From the NCBI GenBank assembly GCA_020638695.1, contig JACKIB010000014.1:67283-131282 (forward strand): a DNA stretch of 64,000 nt. The letters are read 5' to 3'. How positions within the stretch are numbered: position 1 is the first letter of the stretch; every line of letters starts with the position of its first letter. The notes under the pieces are model-generated. The model made no database searches and was not told where the DNA came from. It saw only the letters and a list, made by a program, of their open reading frames with translations. Source of the stretch: Planctomycetota bacterium. Its GTDB lineage: Bacteria; Planctomycetota; UBA1135; UBA2386. A program made the translations under genes and the position numbers. Shown in pieces: positions 1 to 11,346 of the stretch.

Positions 1-1
1 G

Positions 2-1654
2 CTCACCATCCAGGGTCTGGAGACCAAGGAAGAGCGCCTACCACCACCGCCGTTGTACGACTTGACTTCGCTGCAGCGCGACCTCAACACCGCGCACGGG
101 CTGTCGGCGGCGGACACTCTGCAGTACGCCCAAGAGTTGTACGAGCGCAAGGCGATCACCTACCCGCGCACCGACGCGCGCCACCTTCCCGACAGCATGC
201 ACGCTGAACTGGTGGCGACCCTGCGACGACTAGGTCGGATCGAGCGCTTCGCTCCGTGGATCGCTCGGCTCGATCTCGACGCGCTGCCGCGAAGCCCGCG
301 CGTCTTCGACGACACGAAGGTGAGCGATCACCACGCCATCGTGCCCACCGGCAATGCGCCGAACGGGGGCCACGCCCTGGTGTACGAGGCGATCGTGCGG
401 CGCACCGTCGCCGCGTTCTACCCGGCATGTCGCCGCGAGGTCACCACGGTTGCGGCGCTCGTCGAGGACGTGCCGTTCAAGGCGCGCGGAACGCGGGTGG
501 TCGACCCGGGTCACACGGTTCTCGAGGAAGCTCCAGCGCGTGCGGGCACCGCGCCCCGGGGGCGGCGGCGCGGTGCGGCGCGCGACGGCGAGGACGCCGA
601 GGGCGACTCCGACCAAGAGTTGCCCGAGCTGCGGGTGGGTGAATCGGGTCCCCACCAGCCCGAGGTCCGCAGCGGCGAGACGCGACCGCCACGACCGTTC
701 ACCGAGAGCACACTGCTCGGCGCCATGGAGACCGCCGGCAAGCTGGTGGAAGACGAGCAGCTGCGCCAGGCACTCAAGGCCCGTGGCCTCGGCACACCGG
801 CGACTCGGGCGGCGATCCTCGAGACGTTGATTCGCCGCCGCTACGTGCGTCGCGAGCGCCGCAACCTGCGCGCTACCGACCTGGGGCGCTACCTGGTTGC
901 GCTGGTGCGCGACCCGATCTTGAAGTCGCCGGAACTCACCGGGGAATGGGAAGCGAAGCTCGAGGCGATCCAGACCGGGGCGATGGACGACGGCCAGTTC
1001 ATGGCGGAGATCGAAGCGTTCACCGGCGAGCTGGTCGGCAACAGCCAGCCGCTGCCGATCGACACCAAGCGTCTGGGCGCGTGCCCGCGCTGCGGCGCGG
1101 AGGTGATCCGGGGCAGCAAGGGCTTCGGCTGCAGCAGCTGGCGCGACGGGTGCGGGTTCGTGCTGTGGCAGGAGTACCGCGGCCACACCATCTCCCCGAG
1201 TCAGGCCGCCGAGCTGTTGCAGCGGCGGATCTGCCTCGGCCCGGTGCCGATCGAGGGTGCGCCGGCGGTGCTCTGCCTGACCGCCGGCGGTGCGGTGTTG
1301 CACCTGCAGGTGCCGAGCAGGGCAGACCAGGCCGGCGCGCCGCCGCAACGCGGGCGGAGCCCGACCCCGCCCGCTCCCGCGTCGAACACCGAGGCCCCCG
1401 CCGCCACGCCCTGCCCGGTGTGCCGCGCGCCGATGGTCGAACGGCGCGACGCCTACGGTTGCTCCGCACCCGAGGCGCGGTGCTCGTTCCGCATTCCCAA
1501 GCAGATCGCCGGCAAGCAGATCACCCGGGCAGTCGCCAAGCAGCTGCTGACCAAAGGGCGCACGCGGCTGCTGCGCGGCTTCGTGTCGCCCACCGAGCCG
1601 AGCTTCGCCGCGCGGCTCCACCTCCGCGAAGGTCGAGTCGAGCTGGAGGCGTGA
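2..1654 (+). CDS. topB: DNA topoisomerase III (type IA), 3' part; 5' end outside window
   Basis: Type IA topoisomerase, which cuts and passes single DNA strands through a 5'-phosphotyrosine intermediate. The reading frame is open to the left edge, so only the C-terminal 550 or so residues are present and the true start lies upstream; the TTG at 53 is just an internal codon. The conserved block LYDLTSLQRD is followed by SAADTLQYAQELYE and then ITYPRTDAR, which carries the catalytic tyrosine of the family. GLGTPATRAAILETL matches the conserved GxGTPATR segment. Two zinc-ribbon-like cysteine clusters sit at the C terminus (CPRCGAE...CSSWRDGC and CPVCRAP...CSAPEARC), as in TopB/TopA proteins that bind single-stranded DNA. 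An acidic and arginine-rich low-complexity stretch interrupts the core at about DNA 540-700. glnS starts 37 bases downstream on the same strand. Family is secure; TopB versus a plasmid-type TopIII cannot be decided without the N terminus. Confidence 0.9.
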   Translation, partial: LTIQGLETKEERLPPPPLYDLTSLQRDLNTAHGLSAADTLQYAQELYERKAITYPRTDARHLPDSMHAELVATLRRLGRIERFAPWIARLDLDALPRSPRVFDDTKVSDHHAIVPTGNAPNGGHALVYEAIVRRTVAAFYPACRREVTTVAALVEDVPFKARGTRVVDPGHTVLEEAPARAGTAPRGRRRGAARDGEDAEGDSDQELPELRVGESGPHQPEVRSGETRPPRPFTESTLLGAMETAGKLVEDEQLRQALKARGLGTPATRAAILETLIRRRYVRRERRNLRATDLGRYLVALVRDPILKSPELTGEWEAKLEAIQTGAMDDGQFMAEIEAFTGELVGNSQPLPIDTKRLGACPRCGAEVIRGSKGFGCSSWRDGCGFVLWQEYRGHTISPSQAAELLQRRICLGPVPIEGAPAVLCLTAGGAVLHLQVPSRADQAGAPPQRGRSPTPPAPASNTEAPAATPCPVCRAPMVERRDAYGCSAPEARCSFRIPKQIAGKQITRAVAKQLLTKGRTRLLRGFVSPTEPSFAARLHLREGRVELEA

Positions 1655-1691
1655 CGCGGACCGTGCGGCCACCTACAACAGCGGCACGAAC

Positions 1692-3380
<1,689 letters not shown>

Positions 3381-3426
3381 CGCGTGATTCGGGTGAACCG
3401 GTCGCCCGCACCCCCGTCCTCACCAA

Positions 3427-4788
3427 CTACCGTGGCGCCGTCGTGAGCAATTCGCGCAGGCTTCCATCCGGCGAGAGTGCCAGACTCCGGACCCCGCGCC
3501 GCGCGCCCTCGGGGCTCGTGGCGAAGGAGAACGACACTGGCCGACCATGTAGCTGGCGCAACGGTTGGAGGATCCGGCGAGCGACCCAGATACGCGTGCC
3601 GGGCTCCCCGTTCACCTGAAACCGGCAGGTCCCCGCCCGGTCGGTTGCGTCCACCAGCGCCGCAGCATCCGCGTAGGTTCGCCGCACCACGCGACCGTCC
3701 ATCGAATACAGCACCTGGGTCGCGATCCCGTGCAGCACCAGCACCGCGGCAAAGCCCCAGGAGAGCGCCGCCCGCCAGCGGCCGCCGCGCTGGGTCGTGA
3801 TCGCCCACGCGAGCGCGGTGGCCACCGCGGCGCTCGACGCGTACAGGTAGTGCCCTTCCGCCTTGGGGAGCAGCAGTACCGGCAGCACCGGGATCACCGC
3901 GAGCAGCAGCAGAGCGAATGTGCGACGCCGGCCCAGACTCGCGGCGGTAGTGACCACGAATCCGGCGGCGAGCGCGAGGCCGATCGCGGTCGACAGCGTG
4001 CGACCGAGTTCGTTCCAGCCGACCCGCAACACCGGCGCGAACGGGTAGCTGAGGTAGACCAGAGCATTGCGCAGCACGTTGGACTCGACCGACAGTGCGT
4101 AGCTATCGGAGGTCGCCTGCTCCGGGTTCCCGAGCACCCGCCAGACGGCGAACGCGCCGCACAGCGAGGTCAGTACGACCAGCACCGCGGTGCCGCGGTG
4201 CCGCACTCGGTCGGTGCGCTGCAGCACCAAGCACAGCAGGGGCAGCACCGCTGCGGATTCCTTGCACATCAGTGCGGCGATCTGACAGACCACCAACCCG
4301 ACGCCCCAGCCGAGCCGTGGCGACTCGAGCAGACGAAGCCACGCGAGGCAGCCGCACAGCAACCAGGCGGTAGCGAGCCGATCGTACACCGCTGCCGCCC
4401 AGGCGACGGCGTGCACCGACAGCGCCGACACGCTGAACAGCGCGGCCGCCCAGAACGCCACCCGTGCCCCCACCGTGCGGCGCACCAGCAGCCACACCAA
4501 GCCGGTGCACAGCAGGTGTTCGGCTACCGAAACTGCGTGTACCAGCTGCGGCGTGTCGCCGAACGCCCACAGAGTCGTCAGGAACGCGTCGTAGCCCAGT
4601 GGCCGGTAGAACAACCCGTAGTCCCACGGGCTCGCCAAAGGGAGCTCGGACAGCGCGAGCCCACGAATCCGGTCCAGCAGCTCGATCTCGTCGTGGCAGA
4701 AGTAGCCCGGATTGCTCAGCAGCACGGCTTGCGCCGCGATGAACAACAGAAGCCACCCGAAGCGGGGCCCTCCCGTGGGTGGCGGCAT
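3427..4788 (-). CDS. Polytopic membrane protein, GT-C glycosyltransferase-like
   Basis: A 453-residue protein with about ten hydrophobic helices (for example FGWLLLFIAAQAVLLS at the N terminus and ALLLLAVIPVLPVLLL further on). The first extracytoplasmic loop contains CHDEIELLDRIRG, an acidic pair of the sort GT-C enzymes use for catalysis with lipid-linked sugars, so a mannosyltransferase/PMT-like role is plausible. I see no other diagnostic motif. The start codon lies 2 bases after the stop of the giant PVC/DUF1080 gene, so the two are almost certainly translated from one message with the Gfo/Idh gene. The last 60 or so residues are soluble and basic. Membrane protein is certain from composition; the transferase role is inferred from topology and the early acidic motif. 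Confidence 0.7.
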   Translation of the reverse strand: MPPPTGGPRFGWLLLFIAAQAVLLSNPGYFCHDEIELLDRIRGLALSELPLASPWDYGLFYRPLGYDAFLTTLWAFGDTPQLVHAVSVAEHLLCTGLVWLLVRRTVGARVAFWAAALFSVSALSVHAVAWAAAVYDRLATAWLLCGCLAWLRLLESPRLGWGVGLVVCQIAALMCKESAAVLPLLCLVLQRTDRVRHRGTAVLVVLTSLCGAFAVWRVLGNPEQATSDSYALSVESNVLRNALVYLSYPFAPVLRVGWNELGRTLSTAIGLALAAGFVVTTAASLGRRRTFALLLLAVIPVLPVLLLPKAEGHYLYASSAAVATALAWAITTQRGGRWRAALSWGFAAVLVLHGIATQVLYSMDGRVVRRTYADAAALVDATDRAGTCRFQVNGEPGTRIWVARRILQPLRQLHGRPVSFSFATSPEGARRGVRSLALSPDGSLRELLTTAPR

Positions 4789-4790
4789 CC

Positions 4791-7700
4791 TCAGAAGCCC
4801 GACAGCAGCAGCCGGAAGTTGCGGAAGTGCACCTCGGTCGGGCCCCCGGCGTGCAGCTGCAAGCCGATCTGTCCGCGCAGGGCACCCTTCTCATCGAGCA
4901 GGTCGACGCACGGTTTGCCATTGATCGAGGTGCGGATCCGGTGGCCGACCGCCAGGATCTCGTAGGTGTTCCACTCGCCGGCGCGGACGTGCTTTTCCCC
5001 GGAAGTCGGCCACAGCACTGCGCGGCCGTGCTCCTCGTAGAGTTTGCCCCACCACCCCGGGCCGATGTCGGCCTGGTAGCCCTGCATCGAGCGCTTGCCG
5101 TGCTTGTTGCTGCGGAACTGCACGCCCGAGTTTCCGGCATCGTGCACCAACTTGACCTCGAAGGTCAGCTTGAAGTCACCGAGTAGCAGGTGGCTCGCGG
5201 CGAAGTCGTTCTGCTTCAGCCCGGTCGCGGTCTTGCCGACGATCGCGCCGTCGTGCACCGACCAGAGCTTCGGGTCGGCGTCCCAGAACGCCAGGTCCTT
5301 GCCGTTGAAGAAGTGCGGAATCGACGTCTCGGTGGCCGCCATCGGCACCTGCGCTTCGGCGCGCAGGTAGCCGATCAGGTCGCGCACCTCGGCTTCGCTG
5401 AGCGCCAGCAACTGTCCTTCGGGCATGAACGAAACCGGCATTCGCGTGACCACCGGCTGCCCCTTCTCCGGCGGTACCAAGTCCTTCTTGGCGATGCGCT
5501 GCGGTTTGCCGTTGGAGCCGACCAACACGATCGACGCGTCGGTCTCATCGCGCAGCAGCCCGGAGTAGAACCCACCGTCCTTGGTCTCCACACTGGCCAG
5601 CATGTACTCGCGCGCCACTTCGGCACTCGGATCCAGGATGTTCTCCAGGAGGTAGTCGAGGTCTCGGCGGTTCGATCCGGTGATGTCGGGGCCGATCTCC
5701 GCGCCGGTGCCGAACAGTTTGTGGCACACCATGCAGGTGCGCGCGAACACTGCTCGGCCGGCGGACAGGTCGGCCTTGGCGAGCACCGCGGGTGAGAGCA
5801 TGCGCTTGTAGCGCTCGATCTCCTTGCGCTTGTCGGCGGGGGCCGGTCGCGAGCGACCCCACGCCGCGGTCATCAGCTCGTCGATCTTGGCGCTCTTGAA
5901 GTGGCGGATCTTGCGGCGGATACCGGCATCGTCCAGCACCGACTTCGGCAGCCGCTTGTCGGCCACGGCGCGCAACATCGTCTCGGCCCAAGCTGCTCGG
6001 CTCAGCAGGGTCTCGACTACCGCATCGCGGGCATCGGGCGCCAACCCGGAGTAGGCAGTGAGCAATCGTCCCGGCGTCTCCGGGTGGTCGAACCGGTCGA
6101 GCCCTTCGATCGCCGTGACGCCGAGCTCCCGATGCCCGATCAGCGAGTGCAGCAACGGCACCGCGTCGCGGTCCTTGAATCGCAGCAGGTTCTCCACCGC
6201 ACTCCGGCGTCGCTTCACCGGCAACTTCGCGTCGGCAGCCATCTCGCGCAGGCGACCGAGCATGCTGCGGTCGCCGAACACCAGCGAAAGGGTGTCGACG
6301 TGCTCGCGGACGACCGGCAGCCGTGCCCCGCGGTAGCGCTGGGCCAGCGTCGGCCAACCACTCGGCATCGGCGCGCTGTCACGATCCTCCAGCGCCTCGA
6401 CCATCTCGGCCAGGATGTCGCGGGCCTCCGTCTCGGTCAGATCGGGAGTGAACAGCTCGAGCAGTGCTTGCGTACCGCGGCCGTCCACCGCGGCCAGTCG
6501 GCGACACAGGAAGCGCCGCACCGTGGGCAGTTTGCAGGCACGGTACAGCCGCAGCGCGCGCTGCGGATCCTTGGCGACCAGCGGCTCGATCCCGTACCAG
6601 ACCATCGACGGCAGGTTGTGGTCACCATCGTCCTCGCCGTGGCGAACCAGCTGCTCGGCGATCTCCCAGCGCAACGGCTCGGCAACCCGCTGCATGGCCG
6701 ACGCCAGGTAGAGCCGCACCACCGGCGACGGGTCACGCCCGGCGAGCTCGACCAGCTTCTTGCCGAATGCCTCGCCGATCTCGCGACGCTCGGCGCGCAG
6801 CTGGATCGCCCAGGCGCGCAGGTGTTCCGACGGCATCCCCAACACCTGTAGGGCGAGCGGCTCGGTAAGCCCGCCGGTGGCGTGCAGCGCCCACAGCGCG
6901 CGCAGCTGCTTGCGTGGCTCCGTGGCGCGCTGCAGCTGGGCCAACAGGCCTTGCCAGATCCGCGGATTGCCGCCGCGCTCCTGCAACACTCGCCGGCCCA
7001 TCCGCACGTACCAGTCGTTGTCGTGCTCCTGCAGGGCCACGAGCTCGACGTCCGACATCTTCCGCAGGTCGACGTGCTGGGCCTTCTCGGCACCGTAGCG
7101 GACGCGGTACAGCCGGCCGTTGGTGCGATCCCAGATCTCCGGGCGGGTGCGGTGGCAGGCTTGCTTGTCGTACCAGTCGATCAGGTAGACGTTGCCGTCC
7201 GGGCCGTAGCGCAGATCGATCCCGCGGAACCACTTGTCGTTGGCGACCAGGAAGTCCGGTCCGTGCGTGCCGACGAATCCCGATCCGTCGCGCTGCAGCA
7301 GATCGGTGTTCACCCGGTTGCCGTGGATGTTGTTCATGAAGATCGCATTCCGGTAACCGGCCGGGAATGCGTCGCCGAGGTAGATCATCGCCCCGCAGTG
7401 GGCGTGCCCGCCGCCGACCGAGTCGGACACACCGTTGCCGGCATGCGGCTTGGCGCCCAAGTAGTGCAGGTGGTCGGCGATCGTCTTGATGTCGTGGTAG
7501 ACGTGGCGATTGAAGTGGCGCCCGGACTGCCGGTGGTAGCGACCGCCCTGCACCACGTGGTACAGGTGCGGGATCACGCACGCGGTCATGAAGGCCTGGC
7601 CGTGGTCGTCGAAGTCCACGCCCCACTGGTTGCTGCCGCCCCAGGCGAACACCTCGAACTCGTGCCGTTGCGGTTGGTAGCGCCACACCCCGGCGTTGAT

Positions 7701-10058
7701 CTTGGTGCGCTGCGCGTCCGCGGTGCCGGGCTTGCCGACCTTGGAGTGCGTGAACACCCCATGACAGCCGTACAGCCACCCGTCCGGACCCCAGCGGAAC
7801 GAGTTCAGGGTCTCGTGAGTGTCCTGGTAGCCCCAGCCATCGAGCAGCACCTGGCGCGGCCCGTCCGGCTTGGCGTCGCCGTCGGCATCGGGGATGAACA
7901 GCAAGTACGGCGCGGCCCCCACCCACACACCGCCGAACCCGACCGCCAGTCCGCTGATCAGGTTGAGGTTGTCCGCGAACAGGGTGCGCTTCTCGAACCG
8001 TCCGTCGCCGTCGGCGTCCTCGAACACCAGGATCTTGTCCTTGGCCTCGTCGCCCTTGGCCCGAACCGGATACGAGTGTGCCTCGGCGACCCACAACCGT
8101 CCGCGCTCGTCGAAGCAGAACGCCACCGGCTGGTGCAGGTCGGGCTCCCCGGCGATCACGTCGACCGCGAATCCGTCGGGAACCTGCATGCGCTTGGCCG
8201 CCTCCGCTGGCACGTAGCCCTCCTCCTGTCGCTCGGCGGCGTCGGCCAGCGGCCGGCGACCACCGACCCACGGATCGCGGGCATGCAGCTTGAAATCGTC
8301 GAAGTTGATGTGGCCCCAGCCGCGCGACGATTCGTCCACCAGGCGGATGAACACCTGCTGGCCTTGGTACTTGCGCAGGTCCACCGACACCGCCTGCATG
8401 TCTTCCTTGTCGTGGCCCGAGGCGCGGAACACGACCTCGCCCGTGTCGGCGCGAACGAGCTCGACGCGGGACTTCGCACTCTTGCCGCCGCCGATCAGGA
8501 AGCTGGCGAACGGCGCACTGACCACGAACGGCTTCGAGGTCAGCGTCCCCTGCGACCGGTCGCTGCGCTCCGGCTCGTAGGTGCCGACCCAGAAGCGACC
8601 GGCGTGGCCGCTCTTCATGAAGTCGTGGCGCTTCGCCACCGAGTCGCCTTCCACCGGCAGCTTGGCGAACGCGGTCCCGGTGGCCTGCCAGTCACGCAGG
8701 TCGCCGGTCTCGAAGTCGACGTTGAGCGGCCGCCCCGCGGTGTCCTTGGGCAGCACGCCCCCGGTGCGGTCGAGCCGCGCCGCATCCCGACGCTTGGCCG
8801 CCGAATCGAGGAACTTCCGCCGCTCGCGGTACCACGTCTCGCGGTCGACCTTCTGCACCTCGTGCAGGTGCACGAACGTGCCCATCTTGTTGCCGACCAC
8901 CACGTCCGGGTAGCCGTCACCGTTCACGTCGCCGGCCACCACCTGGGTGCCGACGCCGGAGTGCGAATCGATCTCGTGCGGGACGAACTGCACGTTCGAA
9001 CGATCGGCGGCGCGCACCAGCTGGAACCAGTACAGCGGCGCCTTACCGCGGTCGGCGACGTCGCCGCCCCCGTGCGCGAAGAAGCGGTTGCCGGTGACGA
9101 TGTCGAGCAACCCATCGCCGTCCATGTCGATCAGGTCGATCGCATGCAGATTGCCGAACATCACCCCGTAGCGGCTGTGATGCGGGCGGTCGCCCATGAT
9201 GCGGTGCGGCTTGAAGGTGATCTTGCCGTTGTTGCGCACCTGCTCGAACCAGAACAACCCGAAGCCGTGGGCGTTGCGGCTGGAGATCACGTCCGTGTCG
9301 CCGTCGCCGTCGACGTCGTAGGCGTACATCTGCGCGCCTCCACGGCCGCCGAAGTTGTACAGGTGCAGTTCCCACTGCGGGTCGCCGGCCAGCGACTCCG
9401 GCTGGCGCCACCAACCGAGGCGAAACAGGATGTCCTTGCGCCCGTCGCCATCGATGTCACCGACCCCGAGTCCGTGCGTGAACCGCCCGCCGACCTTGTT
9501 CTCCGAGATCGGGTGGAAGCGCCATGGCTTGTCCGGGGCCTGCCAGTCGACCTCGGCCCAGCCCATCGCTCCGCCGTGTTGGCAGACGAGCTCCGGCTTG
9601 CCGTCGCCATTGATGTCGGTGAAGGTCGGCGACTCGTTGTCGACCACGTCGAACACGCGATGGCGCTTCCAGTGCCCGGCCGCACCCTGCGGGTTGCGGT
9701 ACCACGACGCATCCTTCCCGGGGAAGCCGATCACCAGGATGTCGTTCCAGCCGTCGGCATCGAAGTCGTGCACGAACACGAAGAAGTTGTCGGAGTAGCC
9801 CTTCGTGGCGAAGGTCTTCGGCGGGTAGATCTCGTGGCGCTGCTTGAACTCGGGACCGGCGTACCAGTACGGGCCCGCGATCAGATCGGGCTTGCCGTCG
9901 CGGTCGAGGTCGCCGAACGACGCGCCCTCGCAGGTGAATTCCTTGGCCAGTACCCGCTTGCTGAAGCGGTGCAGCCGGTACTGGCGCTGGGCGGTGCCGG
10001 CCGCGGTGAACAGCGACACGGCCAGCGAGCAGAGCGCGACGGAGCGCAGCGAGCTCAT
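4791..10058 (-). CDS. Giant secreted FG-GAP/VCBS - PVC dehydrogenase - heme - DUF1080 protein
   Basis: A 1755-residue exported protein. A signal peptide (MSSLRSVALCSLAVSLFTAA, cleaved near TAQ) is followed by FG-GAP/VCBS-like calcium loops such as DLDRDGKPDLI and DINGDGKPELV over residues 30-420, and a carbohydrate-binding-like beta domain at about 440-600. Residues 620-990 match the PVC-type membrane-bound dehydrogenase-like propeller (VPDGFAVDVIAGEPDLHQPV, DADGDGRFEKRTLFAD). A helical, HEAT-like stretch follows, then a cytochrome c-type motif CMVCHK at about 1441 within a segment typical of the Pirellula/Verrucomicrobium heme-binding domain (GPDITGSNRRDLDYLLENI). Residues 1583-1755 form a DUF1080 (3-keto-disaccharide hydrolase-like) domain starting FFNGKDLAFWD. 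The ATG at 10058 was chosen because it overlaps the upstream Gfo/Idh stop as ATGA. The likely role is extracytoplasmic oxidative breakdown of a sugar or polymer; the substrate is unknown. Confidence 0.88.
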   Translation of the reverse strand: MSSLRSVALCSLAVSLFTAAGTAQRQYRLHRFSKRVLAKEFTCEGASFGDLDRDGKPDLIAGPYWYAGPEFKQRHEIYPPKTFATKGYSDNFFVFVHDFDADGWNDILVIGFPGKDASWYRNPQGAAGHWKRHRVFDVVDNESPTFTDINGDGKPELVCQHGGAMGWAEVDWQAPDKPWRFHPISENKVGGRFTHGLGVGDIDGDGRKDILFRLGWWRQPESLAGDPQWELHLYNFGGRGGAQMYAYDVDGDGDTDVISSRNAHGFGLFWFEQVRNNGKITFKPHRIMGDRPHHSRYGVMFGNLHAIDLIDMDGDGLLDIVTGNRFFAHGGGDVADRGKAPLYWFQLVRAADRSNVQFVPHEIDSHSGVGTQVVAGDVNGDGYPDVVVGNKMGTFVHLHEVQKVDRETWYRERRKFLDSAAKRRDAARLDRTGGVLPKDTAGRPLNVDFETGDLRDWQATGTAFAKLPVEGDSVAKRHDFMKSGHAGRFWVGTYEPERSDRSQGTLTSKPFVVSAPFASFLIGGGKSAKSRVELVRADTGEVVFRASGHDKEDMQAVSVDLRKYQGQQVFIRLVDESSRGWGHINFDDFKLHARDPWVGGRRPLADAAERQEEGYVPAEAAKRMQVPDGFAVDVIAGEPDLHQPVAFCFDERGRLWVAEAHSYPVRAKGDEAKDKILVFEDADGDGRFEKRTLFADNLNLISGLAVGFGGVWVGAAPYLLFIPDADGDAKPDGPRQVLLDGWGYQDTHETLNSFRWGPDGWLYGCHGVFTHSKVGKPGTADAQRTKINAGVWRYQPQRHEFEVFAWGGSNQWGVDFDDHGQAFMTACVIPHLYHVVQGGRYHRQSGRHFNRHVYHDIKTIADHLHYLGAKPHAGNGVSDSVGGGHAHCGAMIYLGDAFPAGYRNAIFMNNIHGNRVNTDLLQRDGSGFVGTHGPDFLVANDKWFRGIDLRYGPDGNVYLIDWYDKQACHRTRPEIWDRTNGRLYRVRYGAEKAQHVDLRKMSDVELVALQEHDNDWYVRMGRRVLQERGGNPRIWQGLLAQLQRATEPRKQLRALWALHATGGLTEPLALQVLGMPSEHLRAWAIQLRAERREIGEAFGKKLVELAGRDPSPVVRLYLASAMQRVAEPLRWEIAEQLVRHGEDDGDHNLPSMVWYGIEPLVAKDPQRALRLYRACKLPTVRRFLCRRLAAVDGRGTQALLELFTPDLTETEARDILAEMVEALEDRDSAPMPSGWPTLAQRYRGARLPVVREHVDTLSLVFGDRSMLGRLREMAADAKLPVKRRRSAVENLLRFKDRDAVPLLHSLIGHRELGVTAIEGLDRFDHPETPGRLLTAYSGLAPDARDAVVETLLSRAAWAETMLRAVADKRLPKSVLDDAGIRRKIRHFKSAKIDELMTAAWGRSRPAPADKRKEIERYKRMLSPAVLAKADLSAGRAVFARTCMVCHKLFGTGAEIGPDITGSNRRDLDYLLENILDPSAEVAREYMLASVETKDGGFYSGLLRDETDASIVLVGSNGKPQRIAKKDLVPPEKGQPVVTRMPVSFMPEGQLLALSEAEVRDLIGYLRAEAQVPMAATETSIPHFFNGKDLAFWDADPKLWSVHDGAIVGKTATGLKQNDFAASHLLLGDFKLTFEVKLVHDAGNSGVQFRSNKHGKRSMQGYQADIGPGWWGKLYEEHGRAVLWPTSGEKHVRAGEWNTYEILAVGHRIRTSINGKPCVDLLDEKGALRGQIGLQLHAGGPTEVHFRNFRLLLSGF

Positions 10059-11197
10059 GCGCCACCTCCCACCGTCGCACGCGCGGCGAAGCGGGTGTAC
10101 TCGGGCAGCTCCTGGAGTTCCCCGCCACGCATTGCCGACTGGTGGGCGAGGATTCCTACCGCGGTCCAGTTCGCAGAACGTCGCGCGTCGGGGTACGGCG
10201 GTCGGTCCTCCACCAACGCTCGCACGAACTCGTGCGCCAAGTGCGGGTGCGAACCCCCGTGGCCGGATCCCTGGGTGAACGACAGGTGTTGGTTGGCGTC
10301 CGAGTCGTACACCCCTTCGGTGGTGAACTTGCGGATCGGTTCGGGCAACCGATCGGCGAAGTCGGGAACCGTGACCAGAGTCGGCTGTTCGCCGGTGTGC
10401 AGCACGCACGGTTCGTGCTCGATCAGTGGCCACTCGAACGAGCGCTGGGAGCCGTACACCTCGAAGCTCTCGCGGTACTGCCGCGCGGTGTCGAACAGGG
10501 AGCGGGTGATCTCCGCGCCGAGATCGCAGTCGGCGAAACGGATGTGGCACGACTCGATGGCGAATGGCGAGCCGTACTTGCTGATCAGCGGCTCGGCGAT
10601 ACGGCCCGAGCCGAGGCAGGTGACCGACTCTGCCTGGGCGTCGGTGAGCGCCAGTACCGGCCCGACGCAGTGCGTCGCGTAGTGCATCGGCGGCAGGCCT
10701 TCCCAGTAGCCGGGCCAGCCGGCCATCTCCTGCTGATGCGACGCCCGGAGGAACTGCACCCGACCCAGCTCACCGCGGCGGTAGAGATCCTGTACGAACA
10801 AGAACTCGCGGCTGTAGACGACCGTCTCCATCATCATGTAGCGCAATCCGGTCTGTTCGGACAGCGTGACGATCTCCCGCAGCTCATAGAGCGTGGTGGC
10901 CATCGGCACGGTGCACGCGACGTGCTTTCCGGCGCGCAGTGCCGCGATCGACTGCCGAGCGTGGTCGGGGATCGGTGTGTTGATGTGCACAGCATCGATC
11001 GACTCGTCGCGCAGCAGCTCGGCGTAGTCGGTGTAGCGGTCGCGGATGCCGAACGCGTCGCCGATGGCGTCGAGCTTGTCGCGCGATCGCTGGCAGATCG
11101 CCGCGATCTCGACGTTCGGGTGGGCCTGGTAGATCGGGATGAACTCGGCTCCGAACCCGAGGCCGACGAGGGCAATACGGACAGTGCGTTCGGTCAT
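10055..11197 (-). CDS. Gfo/Idh/MocA family oxidoreductase
   Basis: A 380-residue NAD(P)-dependent sugar oxidoreductase-like protein, presumably cytoplasmic since no signal peptide is seen. The N-terminal Rossmann motif is ALVGLGFGAEFIPIY, followed by HINTPIPDHARQSI and a C-terminal beta-sheet domain with HYATHCVGPVLALT, the conserved histidine region of the family. The usual EKP motif after the NAD-binding fold is replaced: the sequence reads KHVACTVPMATT, so the lysine normally placed near nicotinamide is absent. This suggests a specialised subgroup or altered chemistry. Its stop codon overlaps the start of the giant DUF1080 protein by four bases (ATGA), implying translational coupling. Pairing of Gfo/Idh and DUF1080 proteins is common in Planctomycetota and fits 3-keto-sugar metabolism. 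Transcription probably starts in the 149-base region shared with the divergent multicopper oxidase gene. Confidence 0.92.
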   Translation of the reverse strand: MTERTVRIALVGLGFGAEFIPIYQAHPNVEIAAICQRSRDKLDAIGDAFGIRDRYTDYAELLRDESIDAVHINTPIPDHARQSIAALRAGKHVACTVPMATTLYELREIVTLSEQTGLRYMMMETVVYSREFLFVQDLYRRGELGRVQFLRASHQQEMAGWPGYWEGLPPMHYATHCVGPVLALTDAQAESVTCLGSGRIAEPLISKYGSPFAIESCHIRFADCDLGAEITRSLFDTARQYRESFEVYGSQRSFEWPLIEHEPCVLHTGEQPTLVTVPDFADRLPEPIRKFTTEGVYDSDANQHLSFTQGSGHGGSHPHLAHEFVRALVEDRPPYPDARRSANWTAVGILAHQSAMRGGELQELPEYTRFAARATVGGGA

Positions 11198-11346
11198 GTC
11201 TGGCTGGCGAAGACGGGCGAGCCTTCACTTGAACGCAAGCAGTCGCGAGTGCCAAGTCGTGGGGGGTGTTTCGTCGATTTGCCGCCGCCCCTGGGGCGTT
11301 CAGCGGGCGACTCGCTATGCTCGGTGCAAACCCGTCGAGTCCCGCC

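Noticed and set aside
6882..10682. A 1266-codon plus-strand open frame opposite the giant secreted protein
   Set aside because: It is antisense to a protein with clear domains; its residues are Val/Arg/Asp/Gly repeats expected from the complementary strand of GC-rich coding DNA.
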